Of a stretch of 64,000 nt of DNA, positions 48,162 through 62,147 are shown piece after piece. The notes beneath the pieces were generated by a model that was given only the letters and a program-made list of their open reading frames with translations, did not search any database and had not been told where the DNA came from. The DNA is from Mactra quadrangularis (Eukaryota > Mollusca > Bivalvia > Venerida > Mactridae), in the NCBI GenBank assembly GCA_025267735.1, contig CM046299.1:26190468-26254467 (forward strand), written 5' to 3'. Position numbers and translations under genes: made by a program. The stretch's first letter is position 1. Every line of letters starts with the position of its first letter.

Positions 48162-49229
48162 CTCTATTTGGATGTAATTCGCAAGTCGTTTTCCACAAAC
48201 GGCCCTTTTCAGAGCCAACCCAATTTATCGAAAGAATTATTTCTCAAACGATATGTCAAACATGCACGTAGTCATCACAATCTAAGCACCTTCACGAGGC
48301 GCACATGCCTTCTGTCCCCCGCACACATTAAATACAGTTTTTTGTCACATTACGTCATTGTTAACAATTATGTTCACTTTAAAAATAATGAAATATATAG
48401 TATGCGAACAATTAAATCATTGCTTCGAAGTCGTAATAATTACAATACGCACGTGACCGCTCTTACTGATTGTTAAGAACAACAGCGCTTCTTAGCAATC
48501 GAGCATATGAAGCGTTTTCGACTTAGAAATGATGTTGCATCATGTCGCGTATTGTTTATCCATAATCAAATGTTACTCACTTATAACACACTGAATTCGA
48601 ACAAAATGTTGTGTGCGCGCATGCGCGCACAACTGTTGTAACACAACGATTCGTTCTTTTTTTCAATATAATACAGGTATCAAAGTCGCACCCCTTTACA
48701 ATGATGCTCTAGTTCAAATTATTGTTAACGTATCAATAAAATGCACAATTACATAGTTTCAAATTAATAATTGTCCGCCATTTGCGACTCCGATTAGCGT
48801 TTCCACGGACTATTACCATTTGAGTATTTTAAGTTCAAATAATTCAATTTCGTGCCGCAATTTTCCCTGGAATTGTTGTCTACGTAATTATTTTTTGTCT
48901 TTGAGTATTTTTCATTTATTAAAATTCAGAATTATAATAAAACTTAATTAAGCCGCCATTTGCGTATATTGCGTACAACATCAAATGTCGTGTTCAGTCA
49001 TGCGTCAATGTTTGACAAATACACAGTTAATCTAATCAAACACGTCACGGTGATTAATTGTCGATAATCACATGCCATTGTAGAGTTAACGACACGAGTT
49101 AATTAATCAACGTGTCATCTCAATAACTCTACGTGTCAAACATGCATGCACTTTCTCTGTCTATAAAATAGGGTCGCGGCACAATTTCAAATCATACATT
49201 ATTTGTATTTGTCTTGATAATCTCTCAAG

Positions 49230-49559
49230 ATGCCTTCTAGAATTCAATCTCTTGACAAGCGATTCACCCTGAGTGAATCTGAACGGCGTTTTCGCCAAGC
49301 TTGCGACCAGATAGTGATGCTCAACAAGCGACTCGGTGATGTACAGAAACGCTACAAGGCAGCAAAACGTACCAACAACAGATCATTTCGCTACAATTTG
49401 CGATTGAAGCTGGCTGTCATAGAAGGAGCTAGAAATATGTACTACGAGTATGCCTACGCCAAGGCTGACAAGGTTGCTGAGCTTCGACGTGAGTTATTTG
49501 ATGAGTCAGTAGAGATTGTGTCAGGCTCCGATTCGGAGTACTCAACTGACTCAGAATGA
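49230..49559 (+). CDS. Array gene copy 33
   Basis: Consensus protein; regular 1399-bp unit. Confidence 0.8.
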   Translation: MPSRIQSLDKRFTLSESERRFRQACDQIVMLNKRLGDVQKRYKAAKRTNNRSFRYNLRLKLAVIEGARNMYYEYAYAKADKVAELRRELFDESVEIVSGSDSEYSTDSE

Positions 49560-50628
49560 CTCTATTTGGATGTAATTCGCAAGTCGTTTTCCACAAACGG
49601 CCCTTTTCAGAGCCAACCCAATTTATCGAAAGAATTATTTCTCAAACGATATGTCAAACATGCACGTAGTCATCACAATCTAAGCACCTTCACGAGGCGC
49701 ACATGCCTTCTGTCCCCCGCACACATTAAATACAGTTTTTTGTCACATTACGTCATTGTTAACAATTATGTTCACTTTAAAAATAATGAAATATATAGTA
49801 TGCGAACAATTAAATCATTGCTTCGAAGTCGTAATAATTACAATACGCACGTGACCGCTCTTACTGATTGTTAAGAACAACAGCGCTTCTTAGCAATCGA
49901 GCATATGAAGCGTTTTCGACTTAGAAATGATGTTGCATCATGTCGCGTATTGTTTATCCATAATCAAATATTACTCACTTGTAACACACTGAATTCGAAC
50001 ACAATGTTGTGTGCGCGCATGCGCGCACAACTGTTGTAACACAACGATTCGTTCTTTTTTTTCAATATAATACAGGTATCAAAGTCGCACCCCTTTACGA
50101 TGATGCTCTAGTTCAAATTATTGTTAACGTATCAATAAAATGCACAATTACATAGTTTCAAATTAATAATTGTCCGCCATTTGCGACTCCGATTAGCGTT
50201 TCCACGGACTATTACCATTTGAGTATTTTAAGTTCAAATAATTCAATTTCGTGCCGCAATTTTCCCTGGAATTGTTGTCTACGTAATTATATTTTGTCTT
50301 TGAGTATTTTTCATTTATTAAAATTCAGAATTATAATAAAACTTAATTAAGCCGCCATTTGCGTATATTGCGTACAACATCAAATGTCGTGTTCAGTCAT
50401 GCGTCAATGTTTGACAAATACACAGTTAATCTAATCAAACACGTCACGGTGATTAATTGTCGATAATCACATGCCATTGTAGAGTTAACGACACGAGTTA
50501 ATTAATCAACGTGTCATCTCAATAACTCTACGTGTCAAACATGCATGCACTTTCTCTGTCTATAAAATAGGGTCGCGGCACAATTTCAAATCATACATTA
50601 TTTGTATTTGTCTTGATAATCTCTCAAG

Positions 50629-50958
50629 ATGCCTTCTAGAATTCAATCTCTTGACAAGCGATTCACCCTGAGTGAATCTGAACGGCGTTTTCGCCAAGCT
50701 TGCGACCAGATAGTGATGCTCAACAAGCGACTCGGTGATGTACAGAAACGCTACAAGGCAGCAAAACGTACCAACAACAGATCATTTCGCTACAATTTGC
50801 GATTGAAGCTGGCTGTCATAGAAGGAGCTAGAAATATGTACTACGAGTATGCCTACGCCAAGGCTGACAAGGTTGCTGAGCTTCGACGTGAGTTATTTGA
50901 TGAGTCAGTAGAGATTGTGTCAGGCTCCGATTCGGAGTACTCAACTGACTCAGAATGA
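50629..50958 (+). CDS. Array gene copy 34
   Basis: Consensus protein. The spacer has CATTAATTAA (about 51711), shared only with unit 41. Confidence 0.8.
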   Translation: MPSRIQSLDKRFTLSESERRFRQACDQIVMLNKRLGDVQKRYKAAKRTNNRSFRYNLRLKLAVIEGARNMYYEYAYAKADKVAELRRELFDESVEIVSGSDSEYSTDSE

Positions 50959-52026
50959 CTCTATTTGGATGTAATTCGCAAGTCGTTTTCCACAAACGGC
51001 CCTTTTCAGAGCCAACCCAATTTATCGAAAGAATTATTTCTCAAACGATATGTCAAACATGCACGTAGTCATCACAATCTAAGCACCTTCACGAGGCGCA
51101 CATGCCTTCTGTCCCCCGCACACATTAAATACAGTTTTTTGTCACATTACGTCATTGTTAACAATTATGTTCACTTTAAAAATAATGAAATATATAGTAT
51201 GCGAACAATTAAATCATTGCTTCGAAGTCGTAATAATTACAATACGCACGTGACCGCTCTTACTGATTGTTAAGAACAACAGCGCTTCTTAGCAATCGAG
51301 CATATGAAGCGTTTTCGACTTAGAAATGATGTTGCATCATGTCGCGTATTGTTTATCCATAATCAAATATTACTCACTTATAACACACTGAATTCGAACA
51401 CAATGTTGTGTGCGCGCATGCGCGCACAACTGTTGTAACACAACGATTCGTTCTTTTTTTCAATATAATACAGGTATCAAAGTCGCACCCCTTTACGATG
51501 ATGCTCTAGTTCAAATTATTGTTAACGTATCAATAAAATGCACAATTACATAGTTTCAAATTAATAATTGTCCGCCATTTGCGACTCCGATTAGCGTTTC
51601 CACGGACTATTACCATTTGAGTATTTTAAGTTCAAATAATTCAATTTCGTGCCGCAATTTTCCCTGGAATTGTTGTCTACGTAATTATATTTTGTCTTTG
51701 AGTATTTTTCATTAATTAAAATTCAGAATTATAATAAAACTTAATTAAGCCGCCATTTGCGTATATTGCGTACAACATCAAATGTCGTGTTCAGTCATGC
51801 GTCAATGTTTGACAAATACACAGTTAATCTAATCAAACACGTCACGGTGATTAATTGTCGATAATCACATGCCATTGTAGAGTTAACGACACGAGTTAAT
51901 TAATCAACGTGTCATCTCAATAACTCTACGTGTCAAACATGCATGAACTTTCTCTGTCTATAAAATAGGGTCGCGGCACAATTTCAAATCATACATTATT
52001 TGTATTTGTCTTGATAATCTCTCAAG

Positions 52027-52356
52027 ATGCCTTCTAGAATTCAATCTCTTGACAAGCGATTCACCCTGAGTGAATCTGAACGGCGTTTTCGCCAAGCTTG
52101 CGACCAGATAGTGATGCTCAACAAGCGACTCGGTGATGTACAGAAACGCTACAAGGCAGCAAAACGTACCAACAACAGATCATTTCGCTACAATTTGCGA
52201 TTGAAGCTGGCTGTCATAGAAGGAGCTAGAAATATGTACTACGAGTATGCCTACGCCAAGGCTGACAAGGTTGCTGAGCTTCGACGTGAGTTATTTGATG
52301 AGTCAGTAGAGATTGTGTCAGGCTCCGATTCGGAGTACTCAACTGACTCAGAATGA
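52027..52356 (+). CDS. Array gene copy 35
   Basis: Consensus protein. The promoter has CATGAACTTT for CATGCACTTT just before the TATA box, shared only with copy 36. Confidence 0.8.
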   Translation: MPSRIQSLDKRFTLSESERRFRQACDQIVMLNKRLGDVQKRYKAAKRTNNRSFRYNLRLKLAVIEGARNMYYEYAYAKADKVAELRRELFDESVEIVSGSDSEYSTDSE

Positions 52357-53425
52357 CTCTATTTGGATGTAATTCGCAAGTCGTTTTCCACAAACGGCCC
52401 TTTTCAGAGCCAACCCAATTTATCGAAAGAATTATTTCTCAAACGATATGTCAAACATGCACGTAGTCATCACAATCTAAGCACCTTCACGAGGCGCACA
52501 TGCCTTCTGTCCCCCGCACACATTAAATACAGTTTTTTGTCACATTACGTCATTGTTAACAATTATGTTCACTTTAAAAATAATGAAATATATAGTATGC
52601 GAACAATTAAATCATTGCTTCGAAGTCGTAATAATTACAATACGCACGTGACCGCTCTTACTGATTGTTAAGAACAACAGCGCTTCTTAGCAATCGAGCA
52701 TATGAAGCGTTTTCGACTTAGAAATGATGTTGCATCATGTCGCGTATTGTTTATCCATAATCAAATATTACTCACTTGTAACACACTGAATTCGAACACA
52801 ATGTTGTGTGCGCGCATGCGCGCACAACTGTTGTAACACAACGATTCGTTCTTTTTTTTCAATATAATACAGGTATCAAAGTCGCACCCCTTTACGATGA
52901 TGCTCTAGTTCAAATTATTGTTAACGTATCAATAAAATGCACAATTACATAGTTTCAAATTAATAATTGTCCGCCATTTGCGACTCCGATTAGCGTTTCC
53001 ACGGACTATTACCATTTGAGTATTTTAAGTTCAAATAATTCAATTTCGTGCCGCAATTTTCCCTGGAATTGTTGTCTACGTAATTATATTTTGTCTTTGA
53101 GTATTTTTCATTTATTAAAATTCAGAATTATAATAAAACTTAATTAAGCCGCCATTTGCGTATATTGCGTACAACATCAAATGTCGTGTTCAGTCATGCG
53201 TCAATGTTTGACAAATACACAGTTAATCTAATCAAACACGTCACGGTGATTAATTGTCGATAATCACATGCCATTGTAGAGTTAACGACACGAGTTAATT
53301 AATCAACGTGTCATCTCAATAACTCTACGTGTCAAACATGCATGAACTTTCTCTGTCTATAAAATAGGGTCGCGGCACAATTTCAAATCATACATTATTT
53401 GTATTTGTCTTGATAATCTCTCAAG

Positions 53426-53755
53426 ATGCCTTCTAGAATTCAATCTCTTGACAAGCGATTCACCCTGAGTGAATCTGAACGGCGTTTTCGCCAAGCTTGC
53501 GACCAGATAGTGATGCTCAACAAGCGACTCGGTGATGTACAGAAACGCTACAAGGCAGCAAAACGTACCAACAACAGATCATTTCGCTACAATTTGCGAT
53601 TGAAGCTAGCTGTCATAGAAGGAGCTAGAAATATGTACTACGAGTATGCCTACGCCAAGGCTGACAAGGTTGCTGAGCTTCGACGTGAGTTATTTGATGA
53701 GTCAGTAGAGATTGTGTCAGGCTCCGATTCGGAGTACTCAACTGACTCAGAATGA
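53426..53755 (+). CDS. Array gene copy 36
   Basis: Consensus protein with silent L61 CTG to CTA. Same CATGAACTTT promoter variant as copy 35. The first CCGCCATTTGCG box of its unit is preceded by AATTAT for AATTGT (about 54368). Confidence 0.8.
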   Translation: MPSRIQSLDKRFTLSESERRFRQACDQIVMLNKRLGDVQKRYKAAKRTNNRSFRYNLRLKLAVIEGARNMYYEYAYAKADKVAELRRELFDESVEIVSGSDSEYSTDSE

Positions 53756-54824
53756 CTCTATTTGGATGTAATTCGCAAGTCGTTTTCCACAAACGGCCCT
53801 TTTCAGAGCCAACCCAATTTATCGAAAGAATTATTTCTCAAACGATATGTCAAACATGCACGTAGTCATCACAATCTAAGCACCTTCACGAGGCGCACAT
53901 GCCTTCTGTCCCCCGCACACATTAAATACAGTTTTTTGTCACATTACGTCATTGTTAACAATTATGTTCACTTTAAAAATAATGAAATATATAGTATGCG
54001 AACAATTAAATCATTGCTTCGAAGTCGTAATAATTACAATACGCACGTGACCGCTCTTACTGATTGTTAAGAACAACAGCGCTTCTTAGCAATCGAGCAT
54101 ATGAAGCGTTTTCGACTTAGAAATGATGTTGCATCATGTCGCGTATTGTTTATCCATAATCAAATATTACTCACTTGTAACACACTGAATTCGAACACAA
54201 TGTTGTGTGCGCGCATGCGCGCACAACTGTTGTAACACAACGATTCGTTCTTTTTTTTCAATATAATACAGGTATCAAAGTCGCACCCCTTTACGATGAT
54301 GCTCTAGTTCAAATTATTGTTAACGTATCAATAAAATGCACAATTACATAGTTTCAAATTAATAATTATCCGCCATTTGCGACTCCGATTAGCGTTTCCA
54401 CGGACTATTACCATTTGAGTATTTTAAGTTCAAATAATTCAATTTCGTGCCGCAATTTTCCCTGGAATTGTTGTCTACGTAATTATATTTTGTCTTTGAG
54501 TATTTTTCATTTATTAAAATTCAGAATTATAATAAAACTTAATTAAGCCGCCATTTGCGTATATTGCGTACAACATCAAATGTCGTGTTCAGTCATGCGT
54601 CAATGTTTGACAAATACACAGTTAATCTAATCAAACACGTCACGGTGATTAATTGTCGATAATCACATGCCATTGTAGAGTTAACGACACGAGTTAATTA
54701 ATCAACGTGTCATCTCAATAACTCTACGTGTCAAACATGCATGCACTTTCTCTGTCTATAAAATAGGGTCGCGGCACAATTTCAAATCATACATTATTTG
54801 TATTTGTCTTGATAATCTCTCAAG

Positions 54825-55154
54825 ATGCCTTCTAGAATTCAATCTCTTGACAAGCGATTCACCCTGAGTGAATCTGAACGGCGTTTTCGCCAAGCTTGCG
54901 ACCAGATAGTGATGCTCAACAAGCGACTCGGTGATGTACAGAAACGCTACAAGGCAGCAAAACGTACCAACAACAGATCATTTCGCTACAATTTGCGATT
55001 GAAGCTGGCTGTCATAGAAGGAGCTAGAAATATGTACTACGAGTATGCCTACGCCAAGGCTGACAAGGTTGCTGAGCTTCGACGTGAGTTATTTGATGAG
55101 TCAGTAGAGATTGTGTCAGGCTCCGATTCGGAGTACTCAACTGACTCAGAATGA
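54825..55154 (+). CDS. Array gene copy 37
   Basis: Consensus protein. The extension after TGA has two private changes, His to Tyr and Thr to Ser; the latter falls in the peptide that matches the left-flank relic. Confidence 0.8.
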   Translation: MPSRIQSLDKRFTLSESERRFRQACDQIVMLNKRLGDVQKRYKAAKRTNNRSFRYNLRLKLAVIEGARNMYYEYAYAKADKVAELRRELFDESVEIVSGSDSEYSTDSE

Positions 55155-56223
55155 CTCTATTTGGATGTAATTCGCAAGTCGTTTTCCACAAACGGCCCTT
55201 TTCAGAGCCAACCCAATTTATCGAAAGAATTATTTCTCAAACGATATGTCAAACATGCACGTAGTCATCACAATCTAAGCACCTTCACGAGGCGCACATG
55301 CCTTCTGTCCCCCGCATACATTAAATACAGTTTTTTGTCACATTACGTCATTGTTAACAATTATGTTCACTTTAAAAATAATGAAATATATAGTATGCGA
55401 ACAATTAAATCATTGCTTCGAAGTCGTAATAATTACAATTCGCACGTGACCGCTCTTACTGATTGTTAAGAACAACAGCGCTTCTTAGCAATCGAGCATA
55501 TGAAGCGTTTTCGACTTAGAAATGATGTTGCATCATGTCGCGTATTGTTTATCCATAATCAAATATTACTCACTTGTAACACACTGAATTCGAACACAAT
55601 GTTGTGTGCGCGCATGCGCGCACAACTGTTGTAACACAACGATTCGTTCTTTTTTTTCAATATAATACAGGTATCAAAGTCGCACCCCTTTACGATGATG
55701 CTCTAGTTCAAATTATTGTTAACGTATCAATAAAATGCACAATTACATAGTTTCAAATTAATAATTGTCCGCCATTTGCGACTCCGATTAGCGTTTCCAC
55801 GGACTATTACCATTTGAGTATTTTAAGTTCAAATAATTCAATTTCGTGCCGCAATTTTCCCTGGAATTGTTGTCTACGTAATTATATTTTGTCTTTGAGT
55901 ATTTTTCATTTATTAAAATTCAGAATTATAATAAAACTTAATTAAGCCGCCATTTGCGTATATTGCGTACAACATCAAATGTCGTGTTCAGTCATGCGTC
56001 AATGTTTGACAAATACACAGTTAATCTAATCAAACACGTCACGGTGATTAATTGTCGATAATCACATGCCATTGTAGAGTTAACGACACGAGTTAATTAA
56101 TCAACGTGTCATCTCAATAACTCTACGTGTCAAACATGCATGCACTTTCTCTGTCTATAAAATAGGGTCGCGGCACAATTTCAAATCATACATTATTTGT
56201 ATTTTTCTTGATAATCTCTCAAG

Positions 56224-56553
56224 ATGCCTTCTAGAATTCAATCTCTTGACAAGCGATTCACCCTGAGTGAATCTGAACGGCGTTTTCGCCAAGCTTGCGA
56301 CCAGATAGTGATGCTCAACAAGCGACTCGGTGATGTACAGAAACGCTACAAGGCAGCAAAACGTACCAACAACAGATCATTTCGCTACAATTTGCGATTG
56401 AAGCTGGCTGTCATAGAAGGAGCTAGAAATATGTACTACGAGTATGCCTACGCCAAGGCTGACAAGGTTGCTGAGCTTCGACGTGAGTTATTTGATGAGT
56501 CAGTAGAGATTGTGTCAGGCTCCGATTCGGAGTACTCAACTGACTCAGAATGA
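56224..56553 (+). CDS. Array gene copy 38
   Basis: Consensus protein. The predicted 5' UTR has G to T at 56205. The unit has 7 T. Confidence 0.8.
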   Translation: MPSRIQSLDKRFTLSESERRFRQACDQIVMLNKRLGDVQKRYKAAKRTNNRSFRYNLRLKLAVIEGARNMYYEYAYAKADKVAELRRELFDESVEIVSGSDSEYSTDSE

Positions 56554-57621
56554 CTCTATTTGGATGTAATTCGCAAGTCGTTTTCCACAAACGGCCCTTT
56601 TCAGAGCCAACCCAATTTATCGAAAGAATTATTTCTCAAACGATATGTCAAACATGCACGTAGTCATCACAATCTAAGCACCTTCACGAGGCGCACATGC
56701 CTTCTGTCCCCCGCACACATTAAATACAGTTTTTTGTCACATTACGTCATTGTTAACAATTATGTTCACTTTAAAAATAATGAAATATATAGTATGCGAA
56801 CAATTAAATCATTGCTTCGAAGTCGTAATAATTACAATACGCACGTGACCGCTCTTACTGATTGTTAAGAACAACAGCGCTTCTTAGCAATCGAGCATAT
56901 GAAGCGTTTTCGACTTAGAAATGATGTTGCATCATGTCGCGTATTGTTTATCCATAATCAAATATTACTCACTTGTAACACACTGAATTCGAACACAATG
57001 TTGTGTGCGCGCATGCGCGCACAACTGTTGTAACACAACGATTCGTTCTTTTTTTCAATATAATACAGGTATCAAAGTCGCACCCCTTTACGATGATGCT
57101 CTAGTTCAAATTATTGTTAACGTATCAATAAAATGCACAATTACATAGTTTCAAATTAATAATTGTCCGCCATTTGCGACTCCGATTAGCGTTTCCACGG
57201 ACTATTACCATTTGAGTATTTTAAGTTCAAATAATTCAATTTCGTGCCGCAATTTTCCCTGGAATTGTTGTCTACGTAATTATATTTTGTCTTTGAGTAT
57301 TTTTCATTTATTAAAATTCAGAATTATAATAAAACTTAATTAAGCCGCCATTTGCGTATATTGCGTACAACATCAAATGTCGTGTTCAGTCATGCGTCAA
57401 TGTTTGACAAATACACAGTTAATCTAATCAAACACGTCACGGTGATTAATTGTCGATAATCACATGCCATTGTAGAGTTAACGACACGAGTTAATTAATC
57501 AACGTGTCATCTCAATAACTCTACGTGTCAAACATGCATGCACTTTCTCTGTCTATAAAATAGGGTCGCGGCACAATTTCAAATCATACATTATTTGTAT
57601 TTGTCTTGATAATCTCTCAAG

Positions 57622-57951
57622 ATGCCTTCTAGAATTCAATCTCTTGACAAGCGATTCACCCTGAGTGAATCTGAACGGCGTTTTTGCCAAGCTTGCGACC
57701 AGATAGTGATGCTCAACAAGCGACTCGGTGATGTACAGAAACGCTACAAGGCAGCAAAACGTACCAACAACAGATCATTTCGCTACAATTTGCGATTGAA
57801 GCTGGCTGTCATAGAAGGAGCTAGAAATATGTACTACGAGTATGCCTACGCCAAGGCTGACAAGGTTGCTGAGCTTCGACGTGAGTTATTTGATGAGTCA
57901 GTAGAGATTGTGTCAGGCTCCGATTCGGAGTACTCAACTGACTCAGAATGA
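57622..57951 (+). CDS. Array gene copy 39
   Basis: Private R22C (CGC to TGC), the same CpG that mutated to His in copy 1. It adds a second cysteine to the protein. The extension has CTT, the only case in the right half of the array. Confidence 0.8.
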   Translation: MPSRIQSLDKRFTLSESERRFCQACDQIVMLNKRLGDVQKRYKAAKRTNNRSFRYNLRLKLAVIEGARNMYYEYAYAKADKVAELRRELFDESVEIVSGSDSEYSTDSE

Positions 57952-59020
57952 CTCTATTTGGATGTAATTCGCAAGTCGTTTTCCACAAACGGCCCTTTTC
58001 AGAGCCAACCCAATTTATCGAAAGAATTATTTCTCAAACGATATGTCAAACATGCACGTAGTCATCACAATCTAAGCACCTTCACGAGGCGCACATGCCT
58101 TCTTTCCCCCGCACACATTAAATACAGTTTTTTGTCACATTACGTCATTGTTAACAATTATGTTCACTTTAAAAATAATGAAATATATAGTATGCGAACA
58201 ATTAAATCATTGCTTCGAAGTCGTAATAATTACAATACGCACGTGACCGCTCTTACTGATTGTTAAGAACAACAGCGCTTCTTAGCAATCGAGCATATGA
58301 AGCGTTTTCGACTTAGAAATGATGTTGCATCATGTCGCGTATTGTTTATCCATAATCAAATATTACTCACTTGTAACACACTGAATTCGAACACAATGTT
58401 GTGTGCGCGCATGCGCGCACAACTGTTGTAACACAACGATTCGTTCTTTTTTTTCAATATAATACAGGTATCAAAGTCGCACCCCTTTACGATGATGCTC
58501 TAGTTCAAATTATTGTTAACGTATCAATAAAATGCACAATTACATAGTTTCAAATTAATAATTGTCCGCCATTTGCGACTCCGATTAGCGTTTCCACGGA
58601 CTATTACCATTTGAGTATTTTAAGTTCAAATAATTCAATTTCGTGCCGCAATTTTCCCTGGAATTGTTGTCTACGTAATTATATTTTGTCTTTGAGTATT
58701 TTTCATTTATTAAAATTCAGAATTATAATAAAACTTAATTAAGCCGCCATTTGCGTATATTGCGTACAACATCAAATGTCGTGTTCAGTCATGCGTCAAT
58801 GTTTGACAAATACACAGTTAATCTAATCAAACACGTCACGGTGATTAATTGTCGATAATCACATGCCATTGTAGAGTTAACGACACGAGTTAATTAATCA
58901 ACGTGTCATCTCAATAACTCTACGTGTCAAACATGCATGCACTTTCTCTGTCTATAAAATAGGGTCGCGGCACAATTTCAAATCATACATTATTTGTATT
59001 TGTCTTGATAATCTCTCAAG

Positions 59021-59350
59021 ATGCCTTCTAGAATTCAATCTCTTGACAAGCGATTCACCCTGAGTGAATCTGAACGGCGTTTTCGCCAAGCTTGCGACCA
59101 GATAGTGATGCTCAACAAGCGACTCGGTGATGTACAGAAACGCTACAAGGCAGCAAAACGTACCAACAACAGATCATTTCGCTACAATTTGCGATTGAAG
59201 CTGGCTGTCATAGAAGGAGCTAGAAATATGTACTACGAGTATGCCTACGCCAAGGCTGACAAGGTTGCTGAGCTTCGACGTGAGTTATTTGATGAGTCAG
59301 TAGAGATTGTGTCAGGCTCCGATTCGGAGTACTCAACTGACTCAGAATGA
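59021..59350 (+). CDS. Array gene copy 40
   Basis: Consensus protein; regular unit. Confidence 0.8.
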   Translation: MPSRIQSLDKRFTLSESERRFRQACDQIVMLNKRLGDVQKRYKAAKRTNNRSFRYNLRLKLAVIEGARNMYYEYAYAKADKVAELRRELFDESVEIVSGSDSEYSTDSE

Positions 59351-60419
59351 CTCTATTTGGATGTAATTCGCAAGTCGTTTTCCACAAACGGCCCTTTTCA
59401 GAGCCAACCCAATTTATCGAAAGAATTATTTCTCAAACGATATGTCAAACATGCACGTAGTCATCACAATCTAAGCACCTTCACGAGGCGCACATGCCTT
59501 CTGTCCCCCGCACACATTAAATACAGTTTTTTGTCACATTACGTCATTGTTAACAATTATGTTCACTTTAAAAATAATGAAATATATAGTATGCGAACAA
59601 TTAAATCATTGCTTCGAAGTCGTAATAATTACAATACGCACGTGACCGCTCTTACTGATTGTTAAGAACAACAGCGCTTCTTAGCAATCGAGCATATGAA
59701 GCGTTTTCGACTTAGAAATGATGTTGCATCATGTCGCGTATTGTTTATCCATAATCAAATATTACTCACTTGTAACACACTGAATTCGAACACAATGTTG
59801 TGTGCGCGCATGCGCGCACAACTGTTGTAACACAACGATTCGTTCTTTTTTTTCAATATAATACAGGTATCAAAGTCGCACCCCTTTACGATGATGCTCT
59901 AGTTCAAATTATTGTTAACGTATCAATAAAATGCACAATTACATAGTTTCAAATTAATAATTGTCCGCCATTTGCGACTCCGATTAGCGTTTCCACGGAC
60001 TATTACCATTTGAGTATTTTAAGTTCAAATAATTCAATTTCGTGCCGCAATTTTCCCTGGAATTGTTGTCTACGTAATTATATTTTGTCTTTGAGTATTT
60101 TTCATTTATTAAAATTCAGAATTATAATAAAACTTAATTAAGCCGCCATTTGCGTATATTGCGTACAACATCAAATGTCGTGTTCAGTCATGCGTCAATG
60201 TTTGACAAATACACAGTTAATCTAATCAAACACGTCACGGTGATTAATTGTCGATAATCACATGCCATTGTAGAGTTAACGACACGAGTTAATTAATCAA
60301 CGTGTCATCTCAATAACTCTACGTGTCAAACATGCATGCACTTTCTCTGTCTATAAAATAGGGTCGCGGCACAATTTCAAATCATACATTATTTGTATTT
60401 GTCTTGATAATCTCTCAAG

Positions 60420-60749
60420 ATGCCTTCTAGAATTCAATCTCTTGACAAGCGATTCACCCTGAGTGAATCTGAACGGCGTTTTCGCCAAGCTTGCGACCAG
60501 ATAGTGATGCTCAACAAGCGACTCGGTGATGTACAGAAACGCTACAAGGCAGCAAAACGTACCAACAACAGATCATTTCGCTACAATTTGCGATTGAAGC
60601 TGGCTGTCATAGAAGGAGCTAGAAATATGTACTACGAGTATGCCTACGCCAAGGCTGACAAGGTTGCTGAGCTTCGACGTGAGTTATTTGATGAATCAGT
60701 AGAGATTGTGTCAGGCTCCGATTCGGAGTACTCAACTGACTCAGAATGA
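60420..60749 (+). CDS. Array gene copy 41
   Basis: Consensus protein with silent E92 GAG to GAA. The extension has a private Asn to Ser. The spacer shares CATTAATTAA (about 61500) and 7 T with unit 34. Confidence 0.8.
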   Translation: MPSRIQSLDKRFTLSESERRFRQACDQIVMLNKRLGDVQKRYKAAKRTNNRSFRYNLRLKLAVIEGARNMYYEYAYAKADKVAELRRELFDESVEIVSGSDSEYSTDSE

Positions 60750-61817
60750 CTCTATTTGGATGTAATTCGCAAGTCGTTTTCCACAAACGGCCCTTTTCAG
60801 AGCCAACCCAATTTATCGAAAGAATTATTTCTCAAACGATATGTCAAACATGCACGTAGTCATCACAATCTAAGCACCTTCACGAGGCGCACATGCCTTC
60901 TGTCCCCCGCACACATTAAATACAGTTTTTTGTCACATTACGTCATTGTTAACAGTTATGTTCACTTTAAAAATAATGAAATATATAGTATGCGAACAAT
61001 TAAATCATTGCTTCGAAGTCGTAATAATTACAATACGCACGTGACCGCTCTTACTGATTGTTAAGAACAACAGCGCTTCTTAGCAATCGAGCATATGAAG
61101 CGTTTTCGACTTAGAAATGATGTTGCATCATGTCGCGTATTGTTTATCCATAATCAAATATTACTCACTTATAACACACTGAATTCGAACACAATGTTGT
61201 GTGCGCGCATGCGCGCACAACTGTTGTAACACAACGATTCGTTCTTTTTTTCAATATAATACAGGTATCAAAGTCGCACCCCTTTACGATGATGCTCTAG
61301 TTCAAATTATTGTTAACGTATCAATAAAATGCACAATTACATAGTTTCAAATTAATAATTGTCCGCCATTTGCGACTCCGATTAGCGTTTCCACGGACTA
61401 TTACCATTTGAGTATTTTAAGTTCAAATAATTCAATTTCGTGCCGCAATTTTCCCTGGAATTGTTGTCTACGTAATTATATTTTGTCTTTGAGTATTTTT
61501 CATTAATTAAAATTCAGAATTATAATAAAACTTAATTAAGCCGCCATTTGCGTATATTGCGTACAACATCAAATGTCGTGTTCAGTCATGCGTCAATGTT
61601 TGACAAATACACAGTTAATCTAATCAAACACGTCACGGTGATTAATTGTCGATAATCACATGCCATTGTAGAGTTAACGACACGAGTTAATTAATCAACG
61701 TGTCATCTCAATAACTCTACGTGTCAAACATGCATGCACTTTCTCTGTCTATAAAATAGGGTCGCGGCACAATTTCAAATCATACATTATTTGTATTTGT
61801 CTTGATAATCTCTCAAG

Positions 61818-62147
61818 ATGCCTTCTAGAATTCAATCTCTTGACAAGCGATTCACCCTGAGTGAATCTGAACGGCGTTTTCGCCAAGCTTGCGACCAGAT
61901 AGTGATGCTCAACAAGCGACTCGGTGATGTACAGAAACGCTACAAGGCAGCAAAACGTACCAACAACAGATCATTTCGCTACAATTTGCGATTGAAGCTG
62001 GCTGTCATAGAAGGAGCTAGAAATATGTACTACGAGTATGCCTACGCCAAGGCTGACAAGGTTGCTGAGCTTCGACGTGAGTTATTTGATGAGTCAGTAG
62101 AGATTGTGTCAGGCTCCGATTCGGAGTACTCAACTGACTCAGAATGA
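61818..62147 (+). CDS. Array gene copy 42
   Basis: Consensus protein; regular unit. Confidence 0.8.
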   Translation: MPSRIQSLDKRFTLSESERRFRQACDQIVMLNKRLGDVQKRYKAAKRTNNRSFRYNLRLKLAVIEGARNMYYEYAYAKADKVAELRRELFDESVEIVSGSDSEYSTDSE